From: Corynebacterium qintianiae
Lineage (GTDB): Bacteria > Actinomycetota > Actinomycetes > Mycobacteriales > Mycobacteriaceae
DNA length: 64,000 nt
Assembly: GCF_011038645.2 (NCBI RefSeq)
Contig: NZ_CP064955.1
Coordinates: 434,001-498,000 of the forward strand
Direction of reading: 5' to 3'
In this document: one piece after another, positions 16,447 through 24,426 of the stretch
Layout of the letters: the number at the start of each line of letters is the position of its first letter
How positions within the stretch are numbered: position 1 is the first letter of the stretch
Position numbers and translations under genes: made by a program
The notes under the pieces: model-generated
Told to the model about the DNA's origin: nothing
Databases searched by the model: none
What the model saw: only the letters and a program-made list of their open reading frames with translations

Positions 16447-17244
16447 TTATTGTGCCTGATGTGGGGTTGGTGAGGGGGTTGTTGGTGCGGGTATTTCGCG
16501 TCCTTTGATGCGGTGGCTTACTCCTCGGTGTTGAAAGATTTTGGCGTGGTGGACGATGCGGTCGACCATGGCGGTGGCTACTGTGATGTCGCCGAAGCAT
16601 TGCGCCCATTGGGAAAACGCTAGGTTTGAGGTCACGATGATGGAGCCGTGTTCGTAGCGTTTGGAGACGAGTTGGAAAAACAGGTTCGCCGCGTCAGCTT
16701 CGACGGGAATGGAGCCGAGTTCGTCGATGATGAGCAGGTGGTAGCGGTTTAATCGTTTCAGCAGCGTTTCGAGTTTGCCGGTGTTGTGGGCTTCGGTGAG
16801 GGTGTTTATCCACCCGGCGGCGGTGTCGAAGAGGACGCGATAGCCTTGCTGCGCTGCTGTGATGCCAAGTGCGGTGGCGAGGTGGGTTTTGCCGGTTCCG
16901 GGTGGGCCGAGCAGGACGACGTTTTCAGCTGTGGCGACCCAGGCCCCGGTTTCAAGGCGTGCGATTTCAGTGCGGTCAATACTGGGTTGTGCGGTGAAGT
17001 CGAAGTTGGCGATGGTTTTCACGGCCGGAAAGCCGGCGCGTTTGACGCGTAATGATGCTCCGGATTCCGCGCGGGCGGTCGCTTCGACGGATAGCACGGC
17101 GGCGAGGTACTCCTCGAATGTCCAGGATTGGCTACGTGCTTGATTGGCGATGGTTGAGTAGACGTTGTCGATGCGTGGGGCTTTCAACTCCCGTGCGAGG
17201 TGACTAATTGCCGCCGCGGTGTCGTGGGCGCTGGTGCGGGTCAT
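16447..17244 (-). CDS. istB: IstB-like ATPase (IS21 helper protein)
   Basis: A 265-residue AAA+ ATPase related to DnaC that helps the IS21 transposase choose and remodel target DNA. The Walker A motif is LLGPPGTGKTHLATALG near residue 108, Walker B is LLIIDELGSIP near 170, and sensor I is VTSNLAFSQW. The ATG at 17244 is preceded by AAGGAGAG. The open frame extending to 17328 overlaps the end of istA and is not needed. The gene itself is intact. Confidence 0.92.
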   Translation of the reverse strand: MTRTSAHDTAAAISHLARELKAPRIDNVYSTIANQARSQSWTFEEYLAAVLSVEATARAESGASLRVKRAGFPAVKTIANFDFTAQPSIDRTEIARLETGAWVATAENVVLLGPPGTGKTHLATALGITAAQQGYRVLFDTAAGWINTLTEAHNTGKLETLLKRLNRYHLLIIDELGSIPVEADAANLFFQLVSKRYEHGSIIVTSNLAFSQWAQCFGDITVATAMVDRIVHHAKIFQHRGVSHRIKGREIPAPTTPSPTPHQAQ

Positions 17245-17651
17245 AGGAAAGAGCTCTCCTTGAAGTTTGTGGGGCGTTGAGGCCGTGTTAGGCGATGTGG
17301 TCGTAGATGGATAGGTCAGCGATGTCAACAGCGGTATCTGGCTGGAATCTCTCGCTCGCCGTAGCTAGGTCGCGGCGCATGGCGCGGGCAGTTTGGGTGT
17401 GGGCGGGGTCGGTGATGACCTTGTGCTGGCCCCAGTGGCGTGGGTGCACCGCGGCGGGTTCACCGTGTGGCCCGGTCACGGCGATTTCATCAAGCGTGCT
17501 GCGCACAGTGACTAGTCGGTCAATGAATGTCGGATCCACGCTGTACTGGTTGGTGTCAACGGTGACGTAGTAGTTACGCGGCAGGCGCACCGCGGGCCTG
17601 ACACCGAACACCGGCGGATACTGAAGCGTCCTGGGTTTAGTTCCGCTTCTT

Positions 17652-18560
17652 TTACGGCCCTGTGTTGATGGGCTCGGTGAGATAGTACTCGGTTTCTACT
17701 TCCTGTGGGGTGGCGTAGTCCAATGCTTCGTGAAGTCGCTTAGTGTTCCACCAATGCACCCACCGCAAGGTGGCCAGTTCGACTTCTCCGACCGACGTCC
17801 ACGGGCCCTGGGCATGAATCAGTTCAGCCTTGTAGAGACCGTTGACTGTTTCGGCTAGTGCATTGTCGTAAGAATCGCCGACTGTTCCCACACTCGGGCG
17901 GATTCCTGACTCAGCTAGCGCAGTGGAATACTTCAGTGACACATACTGGCTGCCCCGATCGCTGTGGTGAATTAGCTGGTTTCCATGGATTCGCCCTGCA
18001 GTCGTTAACGCATGCTCCAAAGCCTCCATCGGCAGCGCGTTGGTGCGCATTGTCGAGCGTGTAGCGACACCAACAATTTTTCGGCTGAATACATCCACGA
18101 CAAACGCTGTATAAGCGAATCCTGACAGGGTGCGAACGTAGGTAATGTCGGCAACCCAAAGCCTGCCTGGTGCCTGCGCACGGAAGTTTCGGCGCACAAG
18201 GTCCGGGCGATGATCCGGTGTCTTCGGGCTGATCGTAGTTAGTGGGGTTCGCCCACGTCTGCGGCCAGAAACGCCTGCGAGTTTCATCAGACGTGCGGTC
18301 TTGTCGCGACCAATATGAACGCCTTCACGGTTCATCGCGTGCCACATTTTGCGGATGCCGTAGACCGAGAAATTCTCCGCATGCACACGCTGTATCTCTG
18401 GGATGAGCAGGCTATCGCTTAAGGCCCTTGCACTGGGAACACGAGTGGTCGCCTTGCGGTAGCCACGAGAGGTGATGAATCCACGATCTGCCTGTTTTAG
18501 AACTCTGCAGATGGCCTCGACCCCAAATTGATCTTTGTACGCGTCGATGTAGGAGATCAT
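17652..18560 (-). CDS. IS3-family transposase OrfB (integrase core)
   Basis: A 302-residue rve-type DDE integrase. An HTH_21-like segment (FSVYGIRKMWHAMNREG) precedes the core, with Asp in WVADITYVRTLSG, Asp in HHSDRGSQYVS and Glu in NALAETVNGLYKAE. Its ATG overlaps the orfA stop as ATGA (18557-18560). A fused OrfAB could be made by frameshifting near this junction, as is usual for IS3, but no classic A6G slippery run is visible there. Confidence 0.92.
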   Translation of the reverse strand: MISYIDAYKDQFGVEAICRVLKQADRGFITSRGYRKATTRVPSARALSDSLLIPEIQRVHAENFSVYGIRKMWHAMNREGVHIGRDKTARLMKLAGVSGRRRGRTPLTTISPKTPDHRPDLVRRNFRAQAPGRLWVADITYVRTLSGFAYTAFVVDVFSRKIVGVATRSTMRTNALPMEALEHALTTAGRIHGNQLIHHSDRGSQYVSLKYSTALAESGIRPSVGTVGDSYDNALAETVNGLYKAELIHAQGPWTSVGEVELATLRWVHWWNTKRLHEALDYATPQEVETEYYLTEPINTGP

Positions 18561-18877
18561 TTGGTCGTGGGTCGGTCGAGTTCCGCCGCGAAAAAAGCCG
18601 AAGCTGTCTTAAGAATCCCGTTTGCTCGTTTCAGTTCGCGGTTTTCACGACGCAGACGCCTGAGTTCTTCTTCCATTGTTTCGCCGCCTGAAGCGTCAGA
18701 ATTATCGCGTACTGAAGCGCTGTCACGGTACCAAGCCCGCAACGTGTGGTGGGATACACCAAGCAGCTCACCGACCTCCGTGTAGGCGCGTTGCAGTGAG
18801 CAAGACTCCAGGCGGACCATTTCGATGATCTGATGGACCGCCTTCTCCTTGAACTCGACGGAATACTTTCTAGGCAT
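18557..18877 (-). CDS. IS3-family transposase OrfA (helix-turn-helix, leucine zipper)
   Basis: A 106-residue DNA-binding subunit. It begins MPRKYSVEFKEKAVHQIIEM, has the helix-turn-helix TEVGELLGVSHHTLRAWYRD, and ends in a coiled coil (EEELRRLRRENRELKRANGI) used for multimerisation. It overlaps orfB by 4 bp and is preceded by AAGGAAGG. Confidence 0.92.
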   Translation of the reverse strand: MPRKYSVEFKEKAVHQIIEMVRLESCSLQRAYTEVGELLGVSHHTLRAWYRDSASVRDNSDASGGETMEEELRRLRRENRELKRANGILKTASAFFAAELDRPTTK

Positions 18878-19939
18878 AGTTCAATCCTTCCTTAGCTGAG
18901 GTAGGAACTAAACCCAGGACGCTTCATACGGTGGCAAGGGGCGCATCGCCCGCTGATCAGCTGCGAACAAGTCCGCCGGTGTGGCCTTCAACGTGGTGTG
19001 AACGCGTGCGTTGGCGATTGTGGTGAACCACTCATCAAGTTGGGCTTGCACATCCACCGGGTCGCTGAACCGGCGCCCGGGGAAGAAGGAACGCTTCATG
19101 TACCCGTTGGTGCGCTCGACGATGCCTTTAGATTCCGGGTCCCGCGGTGGGGTCTGAACGATTCTGCAGCCCAGCGCCCCGCCGAATGCGGCAACAGGCT
19201 CGCACAGCTTCGCCTTGCCAATCCCGGACTCGTGATCCCACACGAGCCGATCTGGTACCGCTTGGAAATCACGTGTTATCAACTGCCACATCCCGGCGAT
19301 CAAGTCATCAGTCGTGCGCGAGGGAAGCACACACGCCGCAGCGAAACGAGAATGCGAGGCTGCCATCACCAACACCGGCAACGCGCGGTAGACCCCATCA
19401 GCATCAGGTAGTCCACCCGGTGCAAAAGTGAGATCACATTGGATCTCACGCCCCGGGGCGTGAGTAAGGGTATCGACTGGGTCGGCGGGCATATACTCAG
19501 GCCGGATCCTGGCAACGTGTTTGCGAAACCATGAATCCGAGCCTGTCCAGCCCACTCGCTGAGCCAACACCTTGGCATTAAGCTGCGGTGTTTCCGCGAG
19601 AAGTTCCCTGACCTGCGATTCAAACGGATCGAAACTCGTGCCTTTGGCATCCCGTGGCTTGTAACAAGGCGGCGAATCTGAAGCCAAAGCCTTCTCCACC
19701 GTCTTCTTCGCACAGCCCACTTCGGCCGCGATCTTCCTCAATGACAGACCCTGCCCACGCAGGTATCGGATCTGCACCCATTCCTCCAATGAAATCACCC
19801 ATCCAATCTTTTCCGGGTGGGCTACTTTTCGAGGAGCGTTTTGGGCTACTTTTCAAAGAGCGCTGACAGTAGTGGACACCGGGGTGGTGGGAGTAAGGGC
19901 TGGATGCTGAGGCTAACGCCAACAAGTTAGAGTGGCTAT

Positions 19940-20689
19940 ATGTCGTTGGGTTTGACGGCTGCTGCCGATTTCCATTCGTCGAGTTCGCACGCCATACGTG
20001 AGTTTGAGGGGCAGTCGCGCCCGGGACACTATTTTGAGTCTAAGGCTGAACGCTTGCTTGATGAAGATCTACCGGCGCTTTCAGTACGCCTTCCGAACGC
20101 TTCGGAAGGCATCGCCTTTGTTCGAGAGTTTGTGGGGGGGCGCGGTGTGGCTGATGCGGTCGCCATCACCGGGTGGCATGCCACAACTCAAAATCGTGTG
20201 AAACTCGGTCTGCCGCCCCTCCTTAGCGAAACTGATTGCGCAATTGTTGCGGCGCTATCATCGAACCAGACGCGAACAATCACCACGTTGGCGCGTAAAA
20301 CCGGGATAAGTGAGAACCAGCTGGTCAGGCGTATTCGGCAGCTCACGACCGGTGGTTACGTTCAAGTTTCCGGTTCGGGTTATCGACGAGTGCGAGGATT
20401 AGAGCCAATCGGCCGAGCGTACGCGCTTGAGGCCAAAGTTAGTGACTGGCGGCAGGGGGTCAGTCAAGCCTTGCGCTACTCCACGTGGTGCGATGGAGCC
20501 GCTGTCGTATTGCTAAAAGACCCGCGGAACCTAGACGAGGTAAAAAATCACTGCTCTGCATTGGGCTTGGGACTCGCTGCGAATGGACGTTGGATAAGAA
20601 GGCCACGCATTGGTCGTCCAAATCCAGGCCTTCGGCTCGCTATGTCAGAGCAGTTCGTTCGACAGGTTATGGATTCAGAATCCTTCTAA
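19940..20689 (+). CDS. Hypothetical protein: PD-(D/E)XK-like nuclease fold with internal winged helix
   Basis: A 249-residue protein I do not recognise as a named family. Residues about 30-80 contain ESKAERLLDEDLP and then GRGVADAVAITG, and residues about 170-195 read ALEAKVSDWRQGVSQALRYS followed by the strand AAVVLL. An Asp strand, an E-x-K strand and a Q-rich helix in this order fit a PD-(D/E)XK nuclease-like core. A winged helix-turn-helix (residues about 110-150, TITTLARKTGISENQLVRRI) lies between the Asp and the ExK. This is inference from the motif pattern. It is on the plus strand and converges with the next gene, overlapping it by 15 bp. It could be a sequence-specific nuclease or a nuclease-derived regulator. 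Confidence 0.6.
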   Translation: MSLGLTAAADFHSSSSHAIREFEGQSRPGHYFESKAERLLDEDLPALSVRLPNASEGIAFVREFVGGRGVADAVAITGWHATTQNRVKLGLPPLLSETDCAIVAALSSNQTRTITTLARKTGISENQLVRRIRQLTTGGYVQVSGSGYRRVRGLEPIGRAYALEAKVSDWRQGVSQALRYSTWCDGAAVVLLKDPRNLDEVKNHCSALGLGLAANGRWIRRPRIGRPNPGLRLAMSEQFVRQVMDSESF

Positions 20690-21841
20690 AGCTGCGTACG
20701 TTTCTAGAATCTTGTATGGATTTATCGCCCAAGCCTCTTTGTCCGACTCGCGCACAATACGTGGCAGGGCAGGGATAAGGGCATCGAAGTCCTGTGCTGC
20801 AGTCGCATACCGGTGTCGAAGTGTATCGATTCGCTCTTGGCGGGTAGCGCCTATTGGGGCCACATCCATTACTGCATGTCGGAGCTGTTGGAGGTGATGC
20901 ATTCGTTCTACATTGTCGGTGGGAGGCATCGGACCTCCTCGCATTCTTTCAGCCTGGGATGTATCCCAGCGGGTAATCGCATCGGCGGTATCACGCCGTA
21001 GGACCGCGTTGAGCCCACCGTGCGTTACGTACGAAGCGGATATTCGGGGACTGTCATCGGAATTCTCCCGATAGGAAAGAGGGTCGAAGGTTCTTTGACC
21101 TCGGTCCCAGCCGCTCCCAAGGGTGTCGGCACCTGCAGCGATCGCGGGGAGACCCGCAAAGTCACTAAAGGCCAAGATTACACGTGATCGCAGGGAGAGT
21201 GAGTGAACTGTACGGCATAGGCCGGCGAACGCCGCTGTGTCCGTCAGATCAGGAACTTGCCCTGCGACGATTTCGTTTGCCACGGTAATCATCCATACTG
21301 GGGCGCGAAGGGATGAAAGGGTGCCGACGTAGGCATCCAGATGGGGGCCAGAGGACCAAAAGGCTCGTGTTCCCACCAGTGACTGCCAAGCACCCTTGTC
21401 TAGTCCTCGTGCGACGCGAGCCATGTCGAGCGCGCGGGATGAATCGGTGGAGCGGGGCGCCTGAAGCTGCAAGGTTGGGGCCAGGTGAGGGGCACCGATT
21501 TGACTCTGGTACTCGAAAACCCGCTCTATGTGTGCGACCTGAGCAGTTGTGTTATCGAGACATGTCCCGGTTGGCCCCCATAGATCCCATGCGTCATAGA
21601 ATCCAGTTTTATTGGTGCCTGGTAAGAACCGTGCATGGGTCATAGGGTCGAAAATTACTTCGCCACCCGCCGCACACACGTCTTTCGAGAGCTCTGAAGC
21701 GCTTGGATGGCGCGGCACTGTAACACGAGGTGTCGCAAATGGCGACAAAATGACACCGTCTGCATATCCATTGGTAATTGCTTCTACGGCCCATTTTCGA
21801 TGGCCATTGCGCCTGCCGTCATGGATTAGAACGCCGCTCAT
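20675..21841 (-). CDS. Hypothetical protein coupled to a protein kinase
   Basis: A 388-residue soluble protein of unknown family, made of alternating predicted strands and helices. VLIHDGRRNGHRKWAVEA, GYADGVILSPFATPRV, GGEVIFDPMTHARF, APVWMITVANEIVAG, SRVILAFSDFAGLPAIAAG and GADTLGSGWDRGQRTF each look like the end of a strand. This suggests, but does not prove, a TIM-barrel-type fold. The C-terminal 100 residues are helical. The ATG overlaps the kinase stop as ATGA (21838-21841), so the two are translated together and probably act together. No catalytic signature was recognised. Confidence 0.6.
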   Translation of the reverse strand: MSGVLIHDGRRNGHRKWAVEAITNGYADGVILSPFATPRVTVPRHPSASELSKDVCAAGGEVIFDPMTHARFLPGTNKTGFYDAWDLWGPTGTCLDNTTAQVAHIERVFEYQSQIGAPHLAPTLQLQAPRSTDSSRALDMARVARGLDKGAWQSLVGTRAFWSSGPHLDAYVGTLSSLRAPVWMITVANEIVAGQVPDLTDTAAFAGLCRTVHSLSLRSRVILAFSDFAGLPAIAAGADTLGSGWDRGQRTFDPLSYRENSDDSPRISASYVTHGGLNAVLRRDTADAITRWDTSQAERMRGGPMPPTDNVERMHHLQQLRHAVMDVAPIGATRQERIDTLRHRYATAAQDFDALIPALPRIVRESDKEAWAINPYKILETYAALEGF

Positions 21842-22680
21842 CGGTTTGACTCCATTTTTTCGATTTCCGTCAAGAGCTCTGCCCCGTCTAGAAAGCGGCG
21901 GGCAGGCTGCCGGTTAAGGCAGCGGTCGATAATTTCGCCGAGATCGGGAGAGATATCTGGGCGGATCGTCGAGATCGGAGGGGCTTGCTGCTCAATCAAT
22001 GCGCGATCATAGGTTTGGGGGTCACAGGGTGGGTCAATAGGAAACTGGCCGGTTAAGGCGAAGAAAGAAAGGATGCCTAGGGAGAACACATCACTGGCAG
22101 GAACTGGATCTCCGCCAGGGACATGCTCCGGGGAACGCCACCCCGGAGTGCCCGGTTGATATGCTCCCGTGAGAGCGGTTTTCTCAAGATGTCGTGCGAG
22201 TCCAGGGTCCATTAACATGAAATGACCGTTGGACGTGCGGCGTATATTTCCCGGTGACAAGTCGCGATGGACAACCTCGAGTTCGTGACATGCGGCGAGG
22301 GCTTCTGCTACATCATGCATAAGTAGCCAAACATCGTCTTCCGCCCACTTCGACTTGAGAGACGCACTCAGATCATTGCCGTCTAGGTACTCCTCGGCCC
22401 AGCAGACAGCTTTCACTGGATCGCCAATTTCAACGGCATCGGTGAGTACCTTGACCACCCGGTTGGATTCCACTGCGGATAAGAGCTCCACTTCGCGATG
22501 GGCTCGCTGTAAAGTAATGTCTCCGTTTGCCCCTGGTTCGATAAAAACGATTTTGGCTACTGCCTTCGCACCGCCTATCATGCCCTTCAGGACGAGCTTT
22601 TGCCCACCCTGTGTGAGCGGTTCTGAGTTCTCAAAGCCGAGAGCCGCGTCGACTTCATGGATTACCTGGGATACGTCCAT
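21838..22680 (-). CDS. Eukaryotic-like serine/threonine protein kinase
   Basis: A 280-residue cytosolic Hanks-type kinase without transmembrane or PASTA segments. The ATP-binding Lys is in AKAVAKIVFIEPG. The catalytic loop is VVHRDLSPGNIRR, and the metal-binding motif is DPG (MLMDPGLARHLE) instead of DFG. The activation segment ends TPGWRSPEHV. The glycine loop (LTQGGQKLVLKG) is degenerate. ATG 22680 is chosen because AAGGA lies 8 nt upstream; the frame is open to 22785. It overlaps the downstream gene of unknown function. Phosphorylation of that partner, or of a product of the neighbouring cluster, is conjecture. Confidence 0.85.
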   Translation of the reverse strand: MDVSQVIHEVDAALGFENSEPLTQGGQKLVLKGMIGGAKAVAKIVFIEPGANGDITLQRAHREVELLSAVESNRVVKVLTDAVEIGDPVKAVCWAEEYLDGNDLSASLKSKWAEDDVWLLMHDVAEALAACHELEVVHRDLSPGNIRRTSNGHFMLMDPGLARHLEKTALTGAYQPGTPGWRSPEHVPGGDPVPASDVFSLGILSFFALTGQFPIDPPCDPQTYDRALIEQQAPPISTIRPDISPDLGEIIDRCLNRQPARRFLDGAELLTEIEKMESNR

Positions 22681-23208
22681 GCTTCCATTCCTTGGTGTGG
22701 GATCCGCTACCGCGCTCCTGTTTGATGCTCCCCGGATATCGTTTCCGCTCGACGAGTGATCATGCTTAAAGCTGTGAAGATTCAAAGATGGGTCTGATTT
22801 TACCTAGTGTACATGCTTGGAAGGGCTGAGATTGCGGATAAATCACAGGCAGGTGATTAAGGCGCATTTTATGGCGATGACACTTCCACCTCGACTACAT
22901 GCAACTTTCTGCCGCGGTGTCGGAGAATCCCCCGGTTGATCCTGACTGGGCTCTCGTTGTCACCGACTCCCGGGAGTTACTCGGTGATGCTGGCGAAAAA
23001 GTGGGCGGAAGGATCCGGGAAGGACACACAACTGTTCTACGGTTCGAGCGGCGACGGCACCGCCGGTTTCATCTCCCTGGCCGCCTCACGTTGTTGGCAA
23101 TCTGTGTCATCCTCATCGTCGCTATTGTCGGTAAGCGTTCGAGCCTGCAGTGCTTCTTCTCCCCGCTGCACCTGCTGGGCAAGTTGCGATCGGATGGTCG
23201 AGTTCTAG
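22681..23208 (+). other. Intergenic region with a degraded coding-like stretch
   Basis: 528 bp lie between the kinase start and the MFS stop. From about 22870 to 23208 the base composition rises to core-like GC, with two overlapping plus-strand open frames. One (22899-23237) includes a hydrophobic run LTLLAICVILIVAIVG; the other (22936-23208) reads VMLAKKWAEGSGKDTQLFYG. Neither has a ribosome site or a recognisable family. This looks like the relic of an older gene. The 22700-22860 part should hold the kinase promoter. Confidence 0.4.
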
Positions 23209-24426
23209 TTAGTGGTGTATCTGTCCTTTCGATCTGACGCGGTTTAGCGAAAATACAGAAACGAAGGCAAGGAATGTAAAAGCGAAGACTAGCCCTGCAA
23301 GCAGTGGATATCCGATCATGGTCACTAAGATGCCAGACAGGATAGAGCTCACGCCCGCTGCAATGTTTATGGTCAGATCCAGTCTGCCCTGGAGCGCCAT
23401 TCGTTGGTTTGTGTCATCAATCTTAGAGGCAAGGGTGGAGGAAATTATCATACCTACCGACCAAAATACTCCGACTCCAAAGAGACCCACAGTAAACAGG
23501 ATAAAAGAGTTATGCAGAAAAACTAAGAGGAAAATCGAGATTAGAAAGGCGGTTGCTCCCCACGTAATCGTCTTTCTGAGTCCGAACCGATTAAGGCTAG
23601 AGCTCACAAAAGGTCCGGTAGCATACATGCCGAGTAGGTGAGCTGTCATCACGATTCCAGATCTAGATGGACCAAAAACTCTATCTGTGTAAATGGGTGC
23701 CATTGTCATCAGGCTAATCATTGATGCGTGGGCAATGATTCCGGCGGCGAATATAAAAACATAAGATTGCTTCCATATGAGACGTCCTGATTCTGAAGAG
23801 GCAGTCGAGCGTGGGGTCCCCGATGTGTAGCTCTGGCGCCTTTCAAAAGATAGGACCAGTAGTCCAACCATGAAGGTTAGAGCAGACCCGACGAATGCCC
23901 ACTCCATCGGTGATTCGATGTTTAGAGAGATGAGGCCATATATATTTGGTCCTATTACAGAGCCTATCGCGGAGCCGAAAAGTACTATGCCAATTGCAGA
24001 TGTGGCCTGTTGATTTTGCCCGACTTTCTCAGTGGCTGTAAAGCGAGAGATAAGTGCGCTTACCGTGCCTCCCCCAAGGAGAAATAATCCAACGAAGAGA
24101 AGCCATCCGCTGGAGCCTTTAGTAGAGATGGCAAAGTGTGCAACGAGGGATCCTAGTGCAGCCACACCAATGGTGCATCGTAGTGCAAACAGCCTATCCT
24201 TGAGGATGCTGATTCTCGTTGCCGTTATGGTAATGAATGTGGCGCCCAAGATGGTGCTTGTCTGGGCTAGTCCGCCCAATGATTCCTTGCCTGTAACCTC
24301 AACGGCTGCAAGTGCGGTGATAGTAAGATTTAGTCCCACCGCGGCGGATATGCAGATTTGGGTGGCAACTATCGGCCAGATTAACCCAAGGGTGCTTTTC
24401 GTCGAACTTTTCGGAGGTTTGATCAA
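23209..24426 (-). CDS. MFS transporter, probable product exporter
   Basis: A 405-residue major facilitator with 12 hydrophobic segments, a cytoplasmic loop of about 25 residues in the middle (SFERRQSYTSGTPRSTASSE) and the loop-2 like motif TRISILKDRLFALR. Its start is TTG at 24426, overlapping the stop of the isonitrile-synthase-like gene as TTGA, so the two are coupled. Such transporters next to biosynthetic enzymes usually export the product or give self-resistance. This role is inference. The DNA is much more A/T-rich than the surrounding core genes, which suggests transfer. Confidence 0.85.
   Translation of the reverse strand: MIKPPKSSTKSTLGLIWPIVATQICISAAVGLNLTITALAAVEVTGKESLGGLAQTSTILGATFITITATRISILKDRLFALRCTIGVAALGSLVAHFAISTKGSSGWLLFVGLFLLGGGTVSALISRFTATEKVGQNQQATSAIGIVLFGSAIGSVIGPNIYGLISLNIESPMEWAFVGSALTFMVGLLVLSFERRQSYTSGTPRSTASSESGRLIWKQSYVFIFAAGIIAHASMISLMTMAPIYTDRVFGPSRSGIVMTAHLLGMYATGPFVSSSLNRFGLRKTITWGATAFLISIFLLVFLHNSFILFTVGLFGVGVFWSVGMIISSTLASKIDDTNQRMALQGRLDLTINIAAGVSSILSGILVTMIGYPLLAGLVFAFTFLAFVSVFSLNRVRSKGQIHH

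Larger units (their letters stand above)
17622..18926 (-). mobile_element. IS3-family insertion sequence inside istA
   Basis: A 1305-bp element with 23-bp perfect inverted ends (TGAAGCGTCCTGGGTTTAG... at 17622 and its complement ending at 18926). It is flanked by the 3-bp target duplication TAC (17619-17621 and 18927-18929). It carries overlapping orfA and orfB on the minus strand, the IS3 arrangement. It looks complete and potentially active. The clean duplications show that it arrived after the IS21 element. Confidence 0.93.
17288..19798 (-). pseudogene. istA: IstA transposase gene split by an IS3-family insertion
   Basis: The N-terminal part (19798-18927, GTG start) holds the helix-turn-helix (LSLRKIAAEVGCAKKTVEKAL) and the DDE core: CDLTFAPGG, WDHESGIGK and SKGIVERTNGYMKR. 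The C-terminal part (17618-17288) begins FGVRPAVRLPRNYYVTVD. Deleting the IS3 element and one TAC repeat joins PPY to PPVFGVRP in frame and gives a protein of about 400 residues, normal for IstA. The interrupted copy ends prematurely at EASWV inside the IS3 end. It is probably inactive because the last part is separated. Confidence 0.9.
16383..19868 (-). mobile_element. IS21-family insertion sequence interrupted by an IS3-family element
   Basis: The element starts TGTGAGCGCTCTTCGAAATG at 16383 and ends with the matching inverted AAAGAGCGCTGACA at 19868. Each end carries two copies of the GCGCTCTTyGAAA-GTAGC subterminal repeat, the multiple-repeat pattern expected for IS21. It is flanked by a 5-bp direct repeat GTAGT (16378-16382 and 19869-19873), the target duplication. 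It encodes istA and istB on the minus strand. istA is split by a nested 1305-bp IS3-family insertion at 17622-18926. Without that insert the element would be about 2.18 kb. Confidence 0.9.

Noticed and set aside
18550-18570. A programmed -1 frameshift site between IS3 orfA and orfB
   Set aside because: The overlap is ATGA without an A6G or similar slippery heptamer, so coupling by reinitiation is at least as likely.
22899-23237. A 112-residue plus-strand gene
   Set aside because: No ribosome site, it overlaps the MFS gene's 3' end, and no family signature; kept only as a possible relic.
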